NCBI GenBank assembly: GCA_025056305.1
Contig: JANWWJ010000031.1
Location: forward strand, 1-64,000
Reading direction: 5' to 3'
Length of the DNA stretch: 64,000 nt
From: Chitinophagales bacterium
GTDB taxonomy: Bacteria > Bacteroidota > Bacteroidia > Chitinophagales > UBA10324
Shown here: piece after piece, positions 17,972 to 26,819 of the stretch
Layout: each line of letters opens with the position of its first letter
How positions within the stretch are numbered: position 1 is the first letter of the stretch
Position numbers and translations under genes: made by a program
Notes under the pieces: model-generated
The model's input: the letters and a program-made list of their open reading frames with translations, nothing else
What the model was told of the DNA's origin: nothing
Database searches by the model: none

Positions 17972-20599
17972 ATGGAACTGGCAAAAACTTTTGATCCCAC
18001 CGGTTTGGATCAACGATGGTATGAACGGTGGATGACCCACCGTCTGTTTGCCTCTGTACCGGACGACCGGCAGCCCTATGTTGTTGTAATCCCGCCCCCA
18101 AATGTTACGGGCGTCTTGCACATGGGCCATTGCCTCAACAACACTGTGCAAGATGTGCTGGTGCGGCGCGCCCATATGCTCGGTTACAATGTCTGTTGGG
18201 TGCCAGGAACTGACCATGCTTCAATAGCTACGGAAGCTAAGGTGGTCCAGATGCTGCGGGAGCGCGGCATCAGCAAAAGTCAGTTGAGCCGGGAAGAATT
18301 CCTTCAGTATGCCTGGGAATGGAAAGAAAAATACGGGGGCATTATCCTGCAACAATTGCGCAAGTTGGGCTGTGCCCTCGACTGGGATCGCACCACTTTC
18401 ACCATGGATGATGCCTACTACCGCAGCGTCATCAAAGTATTTGTGGAGCTGTATCACAGGGGCCTCATCTATCGCGGTCAGCGCATGATACATTGGGATC
18501 CACAAGCACGTACCGCACTCAGCGACGAAGAAGTCATCTATCGAGAAGTCAGCAGCAAGCTGTACTATGTGCGATACCTTTTGGAAGGCAGTTCAGAAGA
18601 GTGGATAACGATTGCTACCGTACGGCCTGAAACCATTTTGGGAGATACGGCTATTTGCGTGCATCCAGAGGATGCGCGTTATGCGCACTTGATTGGCCGT
18701 AACGCATTTGTTCCCCTGATCAACCGGCGCATACCCATCATCGCTGATACTTATGTGGACCGTACGTTTGGAACGGGGGCTCTTAAAGTGACACCAGCCC
18801 ATGACATGAACGATTATCAGCTGGGGATAAAACATGGGCTGGAAACGGTAGAAGTTATTGCTGAAGACGGTCGAATGGCGGCGGCTGCCGGCAAGTATGT
18901 TGGATTAGACCGTTTCGTGGCCCGTAAACAAATCGTTGCCGACCTGGAGGCTTCAGGCCTGCTGGTCAAGGTTGAAGATTATACCCATAAGGTCGGTTAC
19001 AGTGAGCGCAGCGATGCTGTTGTAGAACCTCGTCTGTCGTTGCAGTGGTGGGTTCGGATGAAAGAATTGGCGGGCCCGGCCTTGCAGGCTGTGTTGGAGG
19101 GCTCGATAAAGTTTTTCCCCGAACGGTTTGTAAACCTCTACAGGCATTGGATGGAAAACATCCGCGATTGGTGCATCAGTCGACAGCTGTGGTGGGGGCA
19201 TCGGATTCCTGCCTGGTATTTACCCGATGGCACATGTGCTGTGGCAGAAACTGCTGAGCAGGCGTGGCAACAGCTTCAGGCACATGCCACCGCTAACGGT
19301 TTCCAGCAGTCCGACCTCGAACAGGACCCTGATGTCTTAGATACCTGGTTTTCATCGTGGCTTTGGCCTATTGAGGTTTTTCATGGCATCAGTCAGCCCG
19401 GCAACGATCAATTTCGTTACTATTACCCTACGCATACGTTAGTTACGGCGCCGGAAATCATCTTTTTCTGGGTTGCCCGCATGATCATGGCAGGCTATGC
19501 CTTTGTAGGCGAGCGCCCTTTCCGGGAAGTGTACTTTACCGGCATCGTGCGAGACAAGATCGGCCGCAAAATGAGCAAGTCGCTGGGCAATTCCCCCGAC
19601 CTGCTCGAGCTGATCGATCGTTACGGGGCTGATGCCGTACGTTTCGGCATCCTGATATCCTCACCTGCGGGAAATGACCTGCTTTTTGATGAAAAGCTGA
19701 TTGAGCAGGGAAGAAATTTTAATAATAAAATCTGGAATGCATTACGGCTCGTCAAAGGTTGGCAGTTCACCAATGACCTTAAAGATGCGCCCTTGATGCA
19801 ACAAAATGCGCGAGCCGTGGTCTGGTTTCAGCGTCGACTCAACCATTACCTGCACTACTGCACCCATGCGTACGCCCGCTACGACCTGTATGAAATTCTC
19901 AAGCTTACTTACTCACTGATCTGGGAAGATTTTTGTTCGTGGTATCTGGAAATGATCAAGCCGCCGGCAGGCCAGCCTCTGGACAGCACTACTTATGAAC
20001 AAACCCTTACCTTCTTTGAAAAACTGATGCAGGTCCTGCACCCGTTTATGCCGTTTATCACCGAGGAGGTATATCACATCCTGAGGCCTCGTTCCGATGC
20101 TGAATTTTTGTTGCGCAGCCGTTGGCCCCTGCCCGAAAGTGCCACCCCACCCAACGAAGAAGACCAATTACTTATTGATATGGTTACTGCCTTGCGCGAC
20201 TTCCGAAACCGCAACCAGATTAAACCGCGTGAACGCATTAAGGTTTTTATTAAGGATCAGTTGTCGCCGGGGTCGGTGGAGCTCGTGGGAAAACTGGCCG
20301 TTGCCGAAGTACATCAAGTATTTTCCGTGTCGGAACCCTGCACGCCCTTATTGGTGGGCAAGACCGAGCTCTTTGTTGCGCAAGCTGCTGAACGCGATGT
20401 CGAACAAGAGCGTCAGCGCTTAGAAAAAGAGTTGGACTATTTCCGGGGTTTTTTGGCCGCTACACAGAAAAAGCTGGCCAACGAACAATTTCTGGCCCGT
20501 GCACGAAAAGAAGTCATTGAACGGGAGCGCCAAAAGGCACGTGATGCCGAAGAAAAAATTCGGTTGTTGACGGCGCGTCTGGAAGCCCTGACGACATAG
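17972..20599 (+). CDS. valS: Valyl-tRNA synthetase
   Basis: The 875-residue class I synthetase charges tRNA-Val. It has the HIGH-type motif (PPNVTGVLHMGH), an editing domain (ETILGDTAICVHPED), the CISRQLWWGHRIPAW segment and a KMSKS loop (GRKMSKSLGN near residue 533). An anticodon-binding domain and a C-terminal tRNA-binding coiled coil (VEQERQRLEKELDYFRGF onward) complete it. The start MELAKTFDPTGLD is chosen because the family begins there; the frame stays open 17 codons further upstream to an ATG at 17921. Confidence 0.97.
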   Translation: MELAKTFDPTGLDQRWYERWMTHRLFASVPDDRQPYVVVIPPPNVTGVLHMGHCLNNTVQDVLVRRAHMLGYNVCWVPGTDHASIATEAKVVQMLRERGISKSQLSREEFLQYAWEWKEKYGGIILQQLRKLGCALDWDRTTFTMDDAYYRSVIKVFVELYHRGLIYRGQRMIHWDPQARTALSDEEVIYREVSSKLYYVRYLLEGSSEEWITIATVRPETILGDTAICVHPEDARYAHLIGRNAFVPLINRRIPIIADTYVDRTFGTGALKVTPAHDMNDYQLGIKHGLETVEVIAEDGRMAAAAGKYVGLDRFVARKQIVADLEASGLLVKVEDYTHKVGYSERSDAVVEPRLSLQWWVRMKELAGPALQAVLEGSIKFFPERFVNLYRHWMENIRDWCISRQLWWGHRIPAWYLPDGTCAVAETAEQAWQQLQAHATANGFQQSDLEQDPDVLDTWFSSWLWPIEVFHGISQPGNDQFRYYYPTHTLVTAPEIIFFWVARMIMAGYAFVGERPFREVYFTGIVRDKIGRKMSKSLGNSPDLLELIDRYGADAVRFGILISSPAGNDLLFDEKLIEQGRNFNNKIWNALRLVKGWQFTNDLKDAPLMQQNARAVVWFQRRLNHYLHYCTHAYARYDLYEILKLTYSLIWEDFCSWYLEMIKPPAGQPLDSTTYEQTLTFFEKLMQVLHPFMPFITEEVYHILRPRSDAEFLLRSRWPLPESATPPNEEDQLLIDMVTALRDFRNRNQIKPRERIKVFIKDQLSPGSVELVGKLAVAEVHQVFSVSEPCTPLLVGKTELFVAQAAERDVEQERQRLEKELDYFRGFLAATQKKLANEQFLARARKEVIERERQKARDAEEKIRLLTARLEALTT

Positions 20600-20720
20600 C
20601 GTTGATATTCGCTTGGAATGGGACAGCCGACATCCACATCCGGCCTGTTGATTTCCGTTGCAAAACTTTTATTGTCCGAAGGGTGCTGCCCGACCAAATA
20701 TTGCGTATTTCGCACCTGTC

Positions 20721-22613
20721 ATGATCAGCCCCCGCACCAAAGAACAAATTTTGTCTGCGGTTCGAATTGAAGAAGTCATCGGTCAGTTTGTTTCATTGAA
20801 AAGACGGGGAAAAAACTTAGTAGGTCTTTGCCCGTTTCACGCAGAAAGGACGCCCTCGTTCCATGTATTGCCCGAGCGGGGCATCTATAAGTGTTTTGGC
20901 TGTAACAAGGGCGGCGATGTGATCAGCTTTCTGATCGAGCACGAACGCATGTCTTTTCTCGAGGCGGTGCGCTGGCTGGCCGACCGCTATCACATAGCCT
21001 TAGAGTTTTTGGAAAAAGATAAAGCACAGACTGACCGGCAGGAGCAGGAATCGCTGTACATCGTAATGGAATTTGCCCGCCGTCATTTTCATCAAAATTT
21101 ACTTCATACGTCGGAAGGCATGACTTTAGGCTATGCTTATTTTCGTGAACGGGGTATTACCGACGACATCATTCGGCGATTCCAGCTGGGTTATGCTTGC
21201 CGTGGCGGCAATGATTTGGCGCAGGCGGCCCGAGCGGGACATTATTCTTTAGACCGGCTGCGTCTGTTGGGACTTGTCAATGAAAATTCCGGTACGGATT
21301 TTTTTCAGGAACGCGTCATCTTTCCGATCCACAACCTGGCGGGCAAGCCCGTGGCTTTTGCCGGCCGGATCATGAAAAACAATCAACATCCAGCCAAGTA
21401 TATCAATTCCCCCGAGTCGTCCCTTTACCGAAAAAGCGAGGTATTGTACGGCCTGTACGAAGGGCGCGATGCCATCCGCAAAAGCAATGAGTGTTTCATC
21501 ACCGAAGGGTACATGGATGTGCTGGCTTTGCATTTAGCCGGAGTGGAAAATGTGGTGGCATCGTCGGGAACGGCATTGACTCAAGAGCAGGTTAAGTTGC
21601 TCAAGCGATTCACGCAAAATGTCACCATCGTTTTTGACGGGGATGAAGCCGGCATAAAAGCAGCCCTGCGGGGCGCGGAGGTGTTGCTGGGTCTTGAACT
21701 CAACATCAGGGCTGTTTTGCTTCCCGAAGGTCACGATCCCCATTCTTTCTTGATGGAGCACGGCGCTGCCGCATTACGTCGCGTGCTGCAGGAACAGCGG
21801 CAGGACCTGATCGCTTTCGTCTCTGGTATTTTGCTGCCGCAGGCAGGTAACGATCCACTTAAGAGAGCAGAGGCCATCCGCCAGGTCGTTCATCTGTTGA
21901 GTTGCATACCCGACGCCATTAAACGTACTGTGCTGGTGAAGGAATGCAGCAAGCGCTTTCAACTTAACGAAGAGGTGCTTCATGTCGAAATCAATGCCCT
22001 CATTCAACGTCAATTTGCGCAAAAAGCCGGTTTGCCCGCCGATCCACCTGTTTCAAAACCGCAAGAATACCTGCAAGATTCCTCCGGAGTTAACTTAAGA
22101 CTTCATGCGATCGAAAAAGACTTGCTGCGCTTGCTATTGTTGTACGGAGATCGTCAGGTTGATGACGGAGGCACGGTAGCTGCCCACGTGGCCAACCTTT
22201 TTAAGGAAATTTCACTTTCCCATCCGTTGTATAAGAAAATTTATGAAGAATACATGAATTTGCTTAAGGAGGGCTCTCAACCTCCCTACACTCATTTCTT
22301 GACGCATCCAGAAGAAGAAATCCGAAATTTTATTACAGACATTGTAGCAAGCCGCTGGGATGTAAGTGCCAATTGGTTGACACGGCATCGCATTGATATA
22401 CCGGACCCTGAGAAAAATTATCAAAAGGAATTGTCTTCCTTGTTGCATCATTATGAAATGAGCCTTTTGCACTCGTACGAACAAAAAATTATAGAAGACT
22501 ACCAACGTGCTGCTCATGAGGAAAGCAAACAGGAATGCTTACACATGTTGCAGCAAATTCAAGAGCGCAAGAAGCAGCTTGCCCGTCAGCGGGGCACGGT
22601 AGTCGTATCTTAG
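20721..22613 (+). CDS. dnaG: DNA primase
   Basis: The 630-residue primase makes RNA primers for replication. The N-terminal CHC2 zinc finger (CPFHAERTPSFHV then YKCFGCNKGGDVISF) is followed by the catalytic core and Toprim domain (ECFITEGYMDVLALHLAG, VTIVFDGDEAGIKAALR) and a DnaB-interacting C-terminal region. The start MISPRTKEQIL matches the family; an upstream in-frame ATG at 20658 would add 21 unlikely residues. It overlaps the convergent phosphopantetheinyl transferase gene by 4 bp. Confidence 0.97.
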   Translation: MISPRTKEQILSAVRIEEVIGQFVSLKRRGKNLVGLCPFHAERTPSFHVLPERGIYKCFGCNKGGDVISFLIEHERMSFLEAVRWLADRYHIALEFLEKDKAQTDRQEQESLYIVMEFARRHFHQNLLHTSEGMTLGYAYFRERGITDDIIRRFQLGYACRGGNDLAQAARAGHYSLDRLRLLGLVNENSGTDFFQERVIFPIHNLAGKPVAFAGRIMKNNQHPAKYINSPESSLYRKSEVLYGLYEGRDAIRKSNECFITEGYMDVLALHLAGVENVVASSGTALTQEQVKLLKRFTQNVTIVFDGDEAGIKAALRGAEVLLGLELNIRAVLLPEGHDPHSFLMEHGAAALRRVLQEQRQDLIAFVSGILLPQAGNDPLKRAEAIRQVVHLLSCIPDAIKRTVLVKECSKRFQLNEEVLHVEINALIQRQFAQKAGLPADPPVSKPQEYLQDSSGVNLRLHAIEKDLLRLLLLYGDRQVDDGGTVAAHVANLFKEISLSHPLYKKIYEEYMNLLKEGSQPPYTHFLTHPEEEIRNFITDIVASRWDVSANWLTRHRIDIPDPEKNYQKELSSLLHHYEMSLLHSYEQKIIEDYQRAAHEESKQECLHMLQQIQERKKQLARQRGTVVVS

Positions 22614-23260
22614 GTTAACGAGCCAATTGCATAAGCCAGCGTAAAACCCTGTACAAATTCAACGTATATATCGTGGCGGCTGTGGTGAGGAGGTTTGTTA
22701 ATGCGGCCCGTAATCTTTCCGGGTAGATCAACTCCAGTCAAATCGAGAAAAAGATGGCGTTTGAAATCCAATTGCTTTTTTCCATAAAGTTTATACAAGG
22801 CCTCTTTGGCGCACCAGCATGCGCACAGCTCTGGAACATCTTCCGGATCCGACAGTTGACGTAATTCTGTTTCGTTGAGGAAGCGGTGACGTAGCTGAAC
22901 GATTCGGGGATGAACATACTCCAAATCAACGCCAACAGCGGCGTGGGGGCTGATCAGCACGGCAGACAGGTCGGCACTGTGTGAAAGGGAAATATTTATT
23001 GTAAAATTTTTTATATATGGTTTTCCATTATCGTCGGCACACAACGATATTGCTTCTGAAGGATTACCCATGACATGGCGAACCAACCAGCGACTGGAGA
23101 GCCACTGCAAGCGACGGCGCGGATGGCGCAGCTTTGCCAGAGCGTCTAAATCGGCAGGATCCAATATCAGCCGTGTGTGAAACCATTTTTCCGGCTCTGT
23201 AATGTGCCAGACTGCCAATCGGCTCTCTGAAGGTAAATGCCGCTCCAACAACATGGGCAT
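22610..23260 (-). CDS. 4'-phosphopantetheinyl transferase
   Basis: The 216-residue Sfp-type protein transfers 4'-phosphopantetheine from CoA to carrier proteins. The family signature is intact: GVDLE with Mg-ligands D112 and E114, and WCAKEALYK with E153. It is larger than AcpS, so it may serve ACP or a secondary pathway; no PKS or NRPS gene is in the window. A TAACTTTA box (23265-23272, minus strand) one base from the -7 consensus lies 4 bp upstream of the ATG, so the transcript may be nearly leaderless. Confidence 0.9.
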   Translation of the reverse strand: MPMLLERHLPSESRLAVWHITEPEKWFHTRLILDPADLDALAKLRHPRRRLQWLSSRWLVRHVMGNPSEAISLCADDNGKPYIKNFTINISLSHSADLSAVLISPHAAVGVDLEYVHPRIVQLRHRFLNETELRQLSDPEDVPELCACWCAKEALYKLYGKKQLDFKRHLFLDLTGVDLPGKITGRINKPPHHSRHDIYVEFVQGFTLAYAIGSLT

Positions 23261-23299
23261 GTGGTAAAGTTAACCGTAACGCTCAGTGGGGCAGGGGTC

Positions 23300-23307
23300 T
23301 ATTTTTG
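23300..23307 (+). promoter_or_regulatory. Promoter -7 box TATTTTTG next to start codon
   Basis: This is an exact TAnnTTTG match ending 4 bp before the ATG of the WD40 gene at 23312, which implies a leaderless or almost leaderless mRNA. Confidence 0.5.
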
Positions 23308-23311
23308 CCGC

Positions 23312-24211
23312 ATGCCTCAAATGGATTTGCTGGCATTATTACCGGCACATCGCGGCTCGGTATATGCATTGGCCGCGGGAAGCAATGGCAAATTTTTCTC
23401 GGCCGGATCCGATGGCGTTCTGTTGTGCTGGCAATGGCCCCAGCAACGACCTCTTATACTTGCTCAGGTGCCTTCGCAGGTGTTTGCGCTCTGGTACGAT
23501 GCGGTAACACACCACTTGCTGGCAGGCACGATGAGTGGTGCTGTTTATGTGACCGAGGTTGCGACTGGCCGCATTCTTGCTGCCTTGCAACATCACACCG
23601 ATAGTGTCTTTCACATTCGCCGCTTTGGAACACGCATCTACCTTTGCAGCAAAGACGGTACCGTCTCTTGCCTGGATCCGGAACACGACTATCAACTCTT
23701 ACAGCGATGGCGCATCAGTGCGCAGGCGGTGCGGCGGCTGGCCTTTCATCCCCAACTGCCGTGTGCCGCCGGCAGTAGCGACAGCCACATCTATCTGCTG
23801 GATGCCAGCAGCGGCAGCATCAGTGCTTGCTTGACGGGCCCCGTCAGCTCGGTTTTCTGCCTTGCTTACGACGGGGAAGGGCATCGCCTGTTTGCCGGTT
23901 CACGAGACGCCCGCCTCTACGTCTATGCCATGCCGGCCGGCACACTCATATATAAAATTAATGCACATATGTTTACGCTCAACGACCTGATGCTTATTGG
24001 TCGTGATCAATGGCTGGTAACCGCCTCACGCGACAAGAGCATAAGGCTGTGGAAAGCAGACGACCTGACCCTGCTGTTTTCTTTTTCGGCAGAAAAAAAT
24101 CAGGGCCACACCCATTCGGTCAATGCTTTGTTGTGGCTGGAACCCCAGCAATTGCTCATCAGTGGAAGCGACGACCGCCGCATTGGCATTTGGAAAATTG
24201 CATGGCATTAG
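23312..24211 (+). CDS. WD40-repeat beta-propeller protein
   Basis: The protein of about 299 residues is built from about seven WD40-type repeats (HRGSVYALAAGSNGKFFSAG, SDSHIYLLDASSG, WLVTASRDKSIRLWKADD, HSVNALLWLEPQQLLISGSD). It has no signal peptide, so it is probably cytoplasmic and acts as an interaction scaffold. The start MPQMDLLALLPAHRG is chosen because it is the first ATG after the -7 box; a second Met lies three codons on. dcd follows 30 bp later on the same strand. The function is unknown. Confidence 0.85.
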   Translation: MPQMDLLALLPAHRGSVYALAAGSNGKFFSAGSDGVLLCWQWPQQRPLILAQVPSQVFALWYDAVTHHLLAGTMSGAVYVTEVATGRILAALQHHTDSVFHIRRFGTRIYLCSKDGTVSCLDPEHDYQLLQRWRISAQAVRRLAFHPQLPCAAGSSDSHIYLLDASSGSISACLTGPVSSVFCLAYDGEGHRLFAGSRDARLYVYAMPAGTLIYKINAHMFTLNDLMLIGRDQWLVTASRDKSIRLWKADDLTLLFSFSAEKNQGHTHSVNALLWLEPQQLLISGSDDRRIGIWKIAWH

Positions 24212-24241
24212 CCAGTTTCGGCGCCCCTAAAAACGTTTGCC

Positions 24242-24778
24242 ATGATCCTTTCCGACAAGCGCATTTTAGAGGAGATTGAAAAAGGAAACATCTTAATCGA
24301 GCCCTTCAATCCGGAATACCTCGGTCCCAATTCGTACGACGTACACTTGGGCAAATACATCGCTACTTATGTTGACCGCATTTTGGATGCTAAGCGGCAC
24401 AACCCAATCGAATATCAGGTGATTCCGGAAGAAGGGATGATCCTGTATCCCGATATGCTTTATTTGGGCGTTACGGAAGAATACACCGAAACGCATGCCC
24501 ACGTCCCGTTTTTAGAAGGTAAATCCAGTGTAGGTCGGCTCGGTATTGACATTCACGCCACTGCAGGAAAGGGCGATGTGGGTTATTGCAACACGTGGAC
24601 GTTGGAAATTTCGGTGCGTCAGCCGGTTCGTGTCTATGCTGGAATGCCCATCGGTCAACTCATCTATTTTACCCTGGATGGGGAGGTCCGCAATCCGTAC
24701 AATAAGCGTCGTAGTTCCAAATATAACCAGCGAACAATTAAGCCGGTAGAAAGCATGATGTGGAAGAACAAATGGTAA
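24242..24778 (+). CDS. dcd: dCTP deaminase
   Basis: The 178-residue enzyme deaminates dCTP to dUTP, feeding dTMP synthesis. It shows the family core LGPNSYDVHLGKYI, the substrate loop EGKSSVGRLGIDIHATAGKG, and the catalytic glutamate E122 in TLEISV. The C-terminal YNQRTIKPVE tail is present. It is a little shorter than E. coli Dcd (193 residues). An AACGTTTG box, one base from consensus, lies just before the ATG. Confidence 0.95.
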   Translation: MILSDKRILEEIEKGNILIEPFNPEYLGPNSYDVHLGKYIATYVDRILDAKRHNPIEYQVIPEEGMILYPDMLYLGVTEEYTETHAHVPFLEGKSSVGRLGIDIHATAGKGDVGYCNTWTLEISVRQPVRVYAGMPIGQLIYFTLDGEVRNPYNKRRSSKYNQRTIKPVESMMWKNKW

Positions 24779-24833
24779 ACGACAGGGAAATAAGAAAAAA
24801 ACAATAGGGAGCCGATTGCAACGTTTAGTGGGC

Positions 24834-25310
24834 ATGAAGTTTTTGCAAATGAAAGAAGTGCTGATGTGGCTGGGGCTGTTTCACATGGCGCTGGCATCAT
24901 GTGCCAGCCTGAAGCCCTTAGAGCCTAAGTCGCTATCTGAGGTTACGTTGCGCAACGGGGCACGCCCACGCGTTGAGGCCGAGTTTCGCTTGTATAATCC
25001 AAACCGCATGGGGGCCACCTTACTGCCTTCCACCCTGGATTTTCGTTTAGAAGGCGTGCGGTTGGCTTCTTTACAGCTCGAGCAGACCCGCATGAAGGCA
25101 CGTGCTGACGTGGTTGTGCCCTTCAGCGCAGAAATCACCTATGGCGATCTGGTAGCTGCCGTACCTGCCGTGGCCATCTCGTTGCTGGCAGATCGACGAT
25201 TAAATCTGGAAATAGAAGGCACCGTGCGCGTGCGCAAGTTTTTGTTTACGCGGCAATACCCCATAGCCCTGCGTCAGGATGTGCGCTTGCGCGATCTGCG
25301 CTTGCGCTAA
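24834..25310 (+). CDS. LEA14-like lipoprotein
   Basis: The protein of about 158 residues has a signal peptide with a lipobox (MALASCAS), so it should be lipidated after export. The mature domain (EAEFRLYNPNRMGATLLPST, FRLEGVRLASLQLEQTRM, ITYGDLVAAVPAVAIS, NLEIEGTVRVRKFLF) matches the LEA type 2/WHy fold of small periplasmic or outer-membrane lipoproteins of unknown role. The start is uncertain: ATGs at 24816, 24834 and 24849 are in frame. Its stop overlaps the convergent porT-like gene by 4 bp. Confidence 0.75.
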   Translation: MKFLQMKEVLMWLGLFHMALASCASLKPLEPKSLSEVTLRNGARPRVEAEFRLYNPNRMGATLLPSTLDFRLEGVRLASLQLEQTRMKARADVVVPFSAEITYGDLVAAVPAVAISLLADRRLNLEIEGTVRVRKFLFTRQYPIALRQDVRLRDLRLR

Positions 25311-26029
25311 CCTTCAAAATGGATGGCAATCATGAACGTACGGGCCCGCAACCGCTCAAGCACGCGCGCATAAATCAGGTTGGGATCCGGTTTCAAAATG
25401 TTGGTCAATCCGTAGCTTACTTTGATTTCGGGAGCCACGGTCACCAGTGGCAAATGAAACTCACCACCTACGCCGTATTCAAAAGCTATATCATGTTTGT
25501 AAACCTTAATGAGATTTTCTGCTAAACGTGCTGTGGCATTCGACTGCATGTCAATGCTATACTTTAATCCGGACAGCACATATAAGCGAAAATCCCGGTA
25601 CGGTTTGGAACGATATTTAATGTTGAAGGGAAATTCCAGATAAACGGATTCAATACGCTTGGTTGGTGTGGAATCGGCGCTGGTCAGCTGATACAGCAAG
25701 CTGCGATCGGCAAAAGCAAGATCAGGTATAAATCGCAGTTCGAATGAATTGGATAAATGCAAAGATGATATGATGCCCAAGCTGAAGCCGGGACTGGTCA
25801 AAGGCGAGGTAACGGTGATTTCCCCTTGTTCCAGATAGAGGGAGTCCATCGTCACCTTGTAATTAGAAAAATTCAATCCCAGGGCGATACCAAAATGAAA
25901 GTTTCGTGCTTCATACTTTAAAGTATGGCCATAGACGTTGTACTGAGCCGCAGCCGGCACAGCCAACAGCAAGCCACCTATTTGTAGGCTAACAACAAGG
26001 TACAGATGCCGGGAAACAGGCGCTGCCAT
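25307..26029 (-). CDS. porT: PorT-like outer-membrane protein of type IX secretion
   Basis: The 240-residue protein has a signal peptide (ending AVPAAAQ) and a small barrel. The segment LKYEARNFHFGIALGLNFSN and the strand-rich rest (FELRFIPDLAFADRSLLYQL, VYLEFPFNIKYRSKPY) match PorT, an outer-membrane component needed for T9SS. Its location directly after ubiE is the arrangement commonly seen in Bacteroidota. The start MAAPVSRHLYL at 26029 lies inside the 3' end of ubiE (52 bp overlap). Confidence 0.8.
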   Translation of the reverse strand: MAAPVSRHLYLVVSLQIGGLLLAVPAAAQYNVYGHTLKYEARNFHFGIALGLNFSNYKVTMDSLYLEQGEITVTSPLTSPGFSLGIISSLHLSNSFELRFIPDLAFADRSLLYQLTSADSTPTKRIESVYLEFPFNIKYRSKPYRDFRLYVLSGLKYSIDMQSNATARLAENLIKVYKHDIAFEYGVGGEFHLPLVTVAPEIKVSYGLTNILKPDPNLIYARVLERLRARTFMIAIHFEG

Positions 26030-26706
26030 GTTACTTGGCGAAAACCGACTTTCTCTAATTGATTGCGCAGAACTTCTGGTTGGGGAAAAGCTGCTATAGA
26101 TTGGTAAAGATACCAATAAGCCTGCCAATGGCCGCTAACACAACCGCCTAACAGCGGGCATATCAGGCGCAAGTATGCATGAAACAAAGATTTCATAGGT
26201 TGCCGCGGGGGCAGCGAAAATTCCAGAATGGCAAAGCATCCTTGCGGCCTCAGTACCCTTAATGATTCTGCAAATGCTTGGTGCAAATGCTCAAAATTGC
26301 GGATGCCAAAAGCAACGGTCACCGCATCAAACATATTGTCCTCGAATGGAAGTCGTTCACTATCGGCTTGCAGAAATCGAACGAGCTGTGCTTTAGGATG
26401 CTTTTGGGCCTTGCGGTTAGCTACAGCTAACATCGCGGCCGAAAGGTCAATACCGATTACCTGTTGCGGATTAAGGCGCAGTAATTCAAAGGCGACATCG
26501 CCGGTGCCGGTCGCTAAATCCAAAATATCCTGAGGGCTACGCGGTTCAAGTGCTGCCACAAGTTGTCGGCGCCAATGCCGGTGCAATCGGAACGAAAGCA
26601 TTTCATTGAGCCGGTCGTAACGCCCGGCAATACGGTCAAACAGCGTTTGCACCTGGAGCTTTTTGGGTCCCTGGGCCTGGTCATAAGGAAGCACTGTATG
26701 CTGCAC
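25978..26706 (-). CDS. ubiE: Demethylmenaquinone/ubiquinone C-methyltransferase
   Basis: The 242-residue SAM-dependent methyltransferase acts in the last step of menaquinone synthesis. It has the motifs LFDRIAGRYDRLNEMLSF, ILDLATGTGDVAFELL (SAM loop), VIGIDLSAAML and AVTVAFGIRNFEHL, as in MenG/UbiE. The start is taken as the GTG at 26706, because a perfect -7 box ends 5 bp upstream; the open frame continues further upstream to 26793 without family similarity. It overlaps the downstream porT-like gene by 52 bp. Confidence 0.94.
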   Translation of the reverse strand: MQHTVLPYDQAQGPKKLQVQTLFDRIAGRYDRLNEMLSFRLHRHWRRQLVAALEPRSPQDILDLATGTGDVAFELLRLNPQQVIGIDLSAAMLAVANRKAQKHPKAQLVRFLQADSERLPFEDNMFDAVTVAFGIRNFEHLHQAFAESLRVLRPQGCFAILEFSLPPRQPMKSLFHAYLRLICPLLGGCVSGHWQAYWYLYQSIAAFPQPEVLRNQLEKVGFRQVTWQRLFPGICTLLLAYK

Positions 26707-26711
26707 CTTGG

Positions 26712-26719
26712 CAAAAGTA
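26712..26719 (-). promoter_or_regulatory. Promoter -7 box TACTTTTG next to ubiE start
   Basis: The minus strand reads TACTTTTG, an exact TAnnTTTG match, 5 bp before the GTG at 26706. It supports that start and suggests a near-leaderless ubiE-porT transcript. Confidence 0.55.
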
Positions 26720-26819
26720 AGGCACTTGAAGGCCTTGCCAGTGGCAGGCATAGACCATACAGAAGTTGCCACAAAAGCCGCTGCTATCTTCACGATCTCA
26801 AGCGGTGGTCCGTTGGCGG

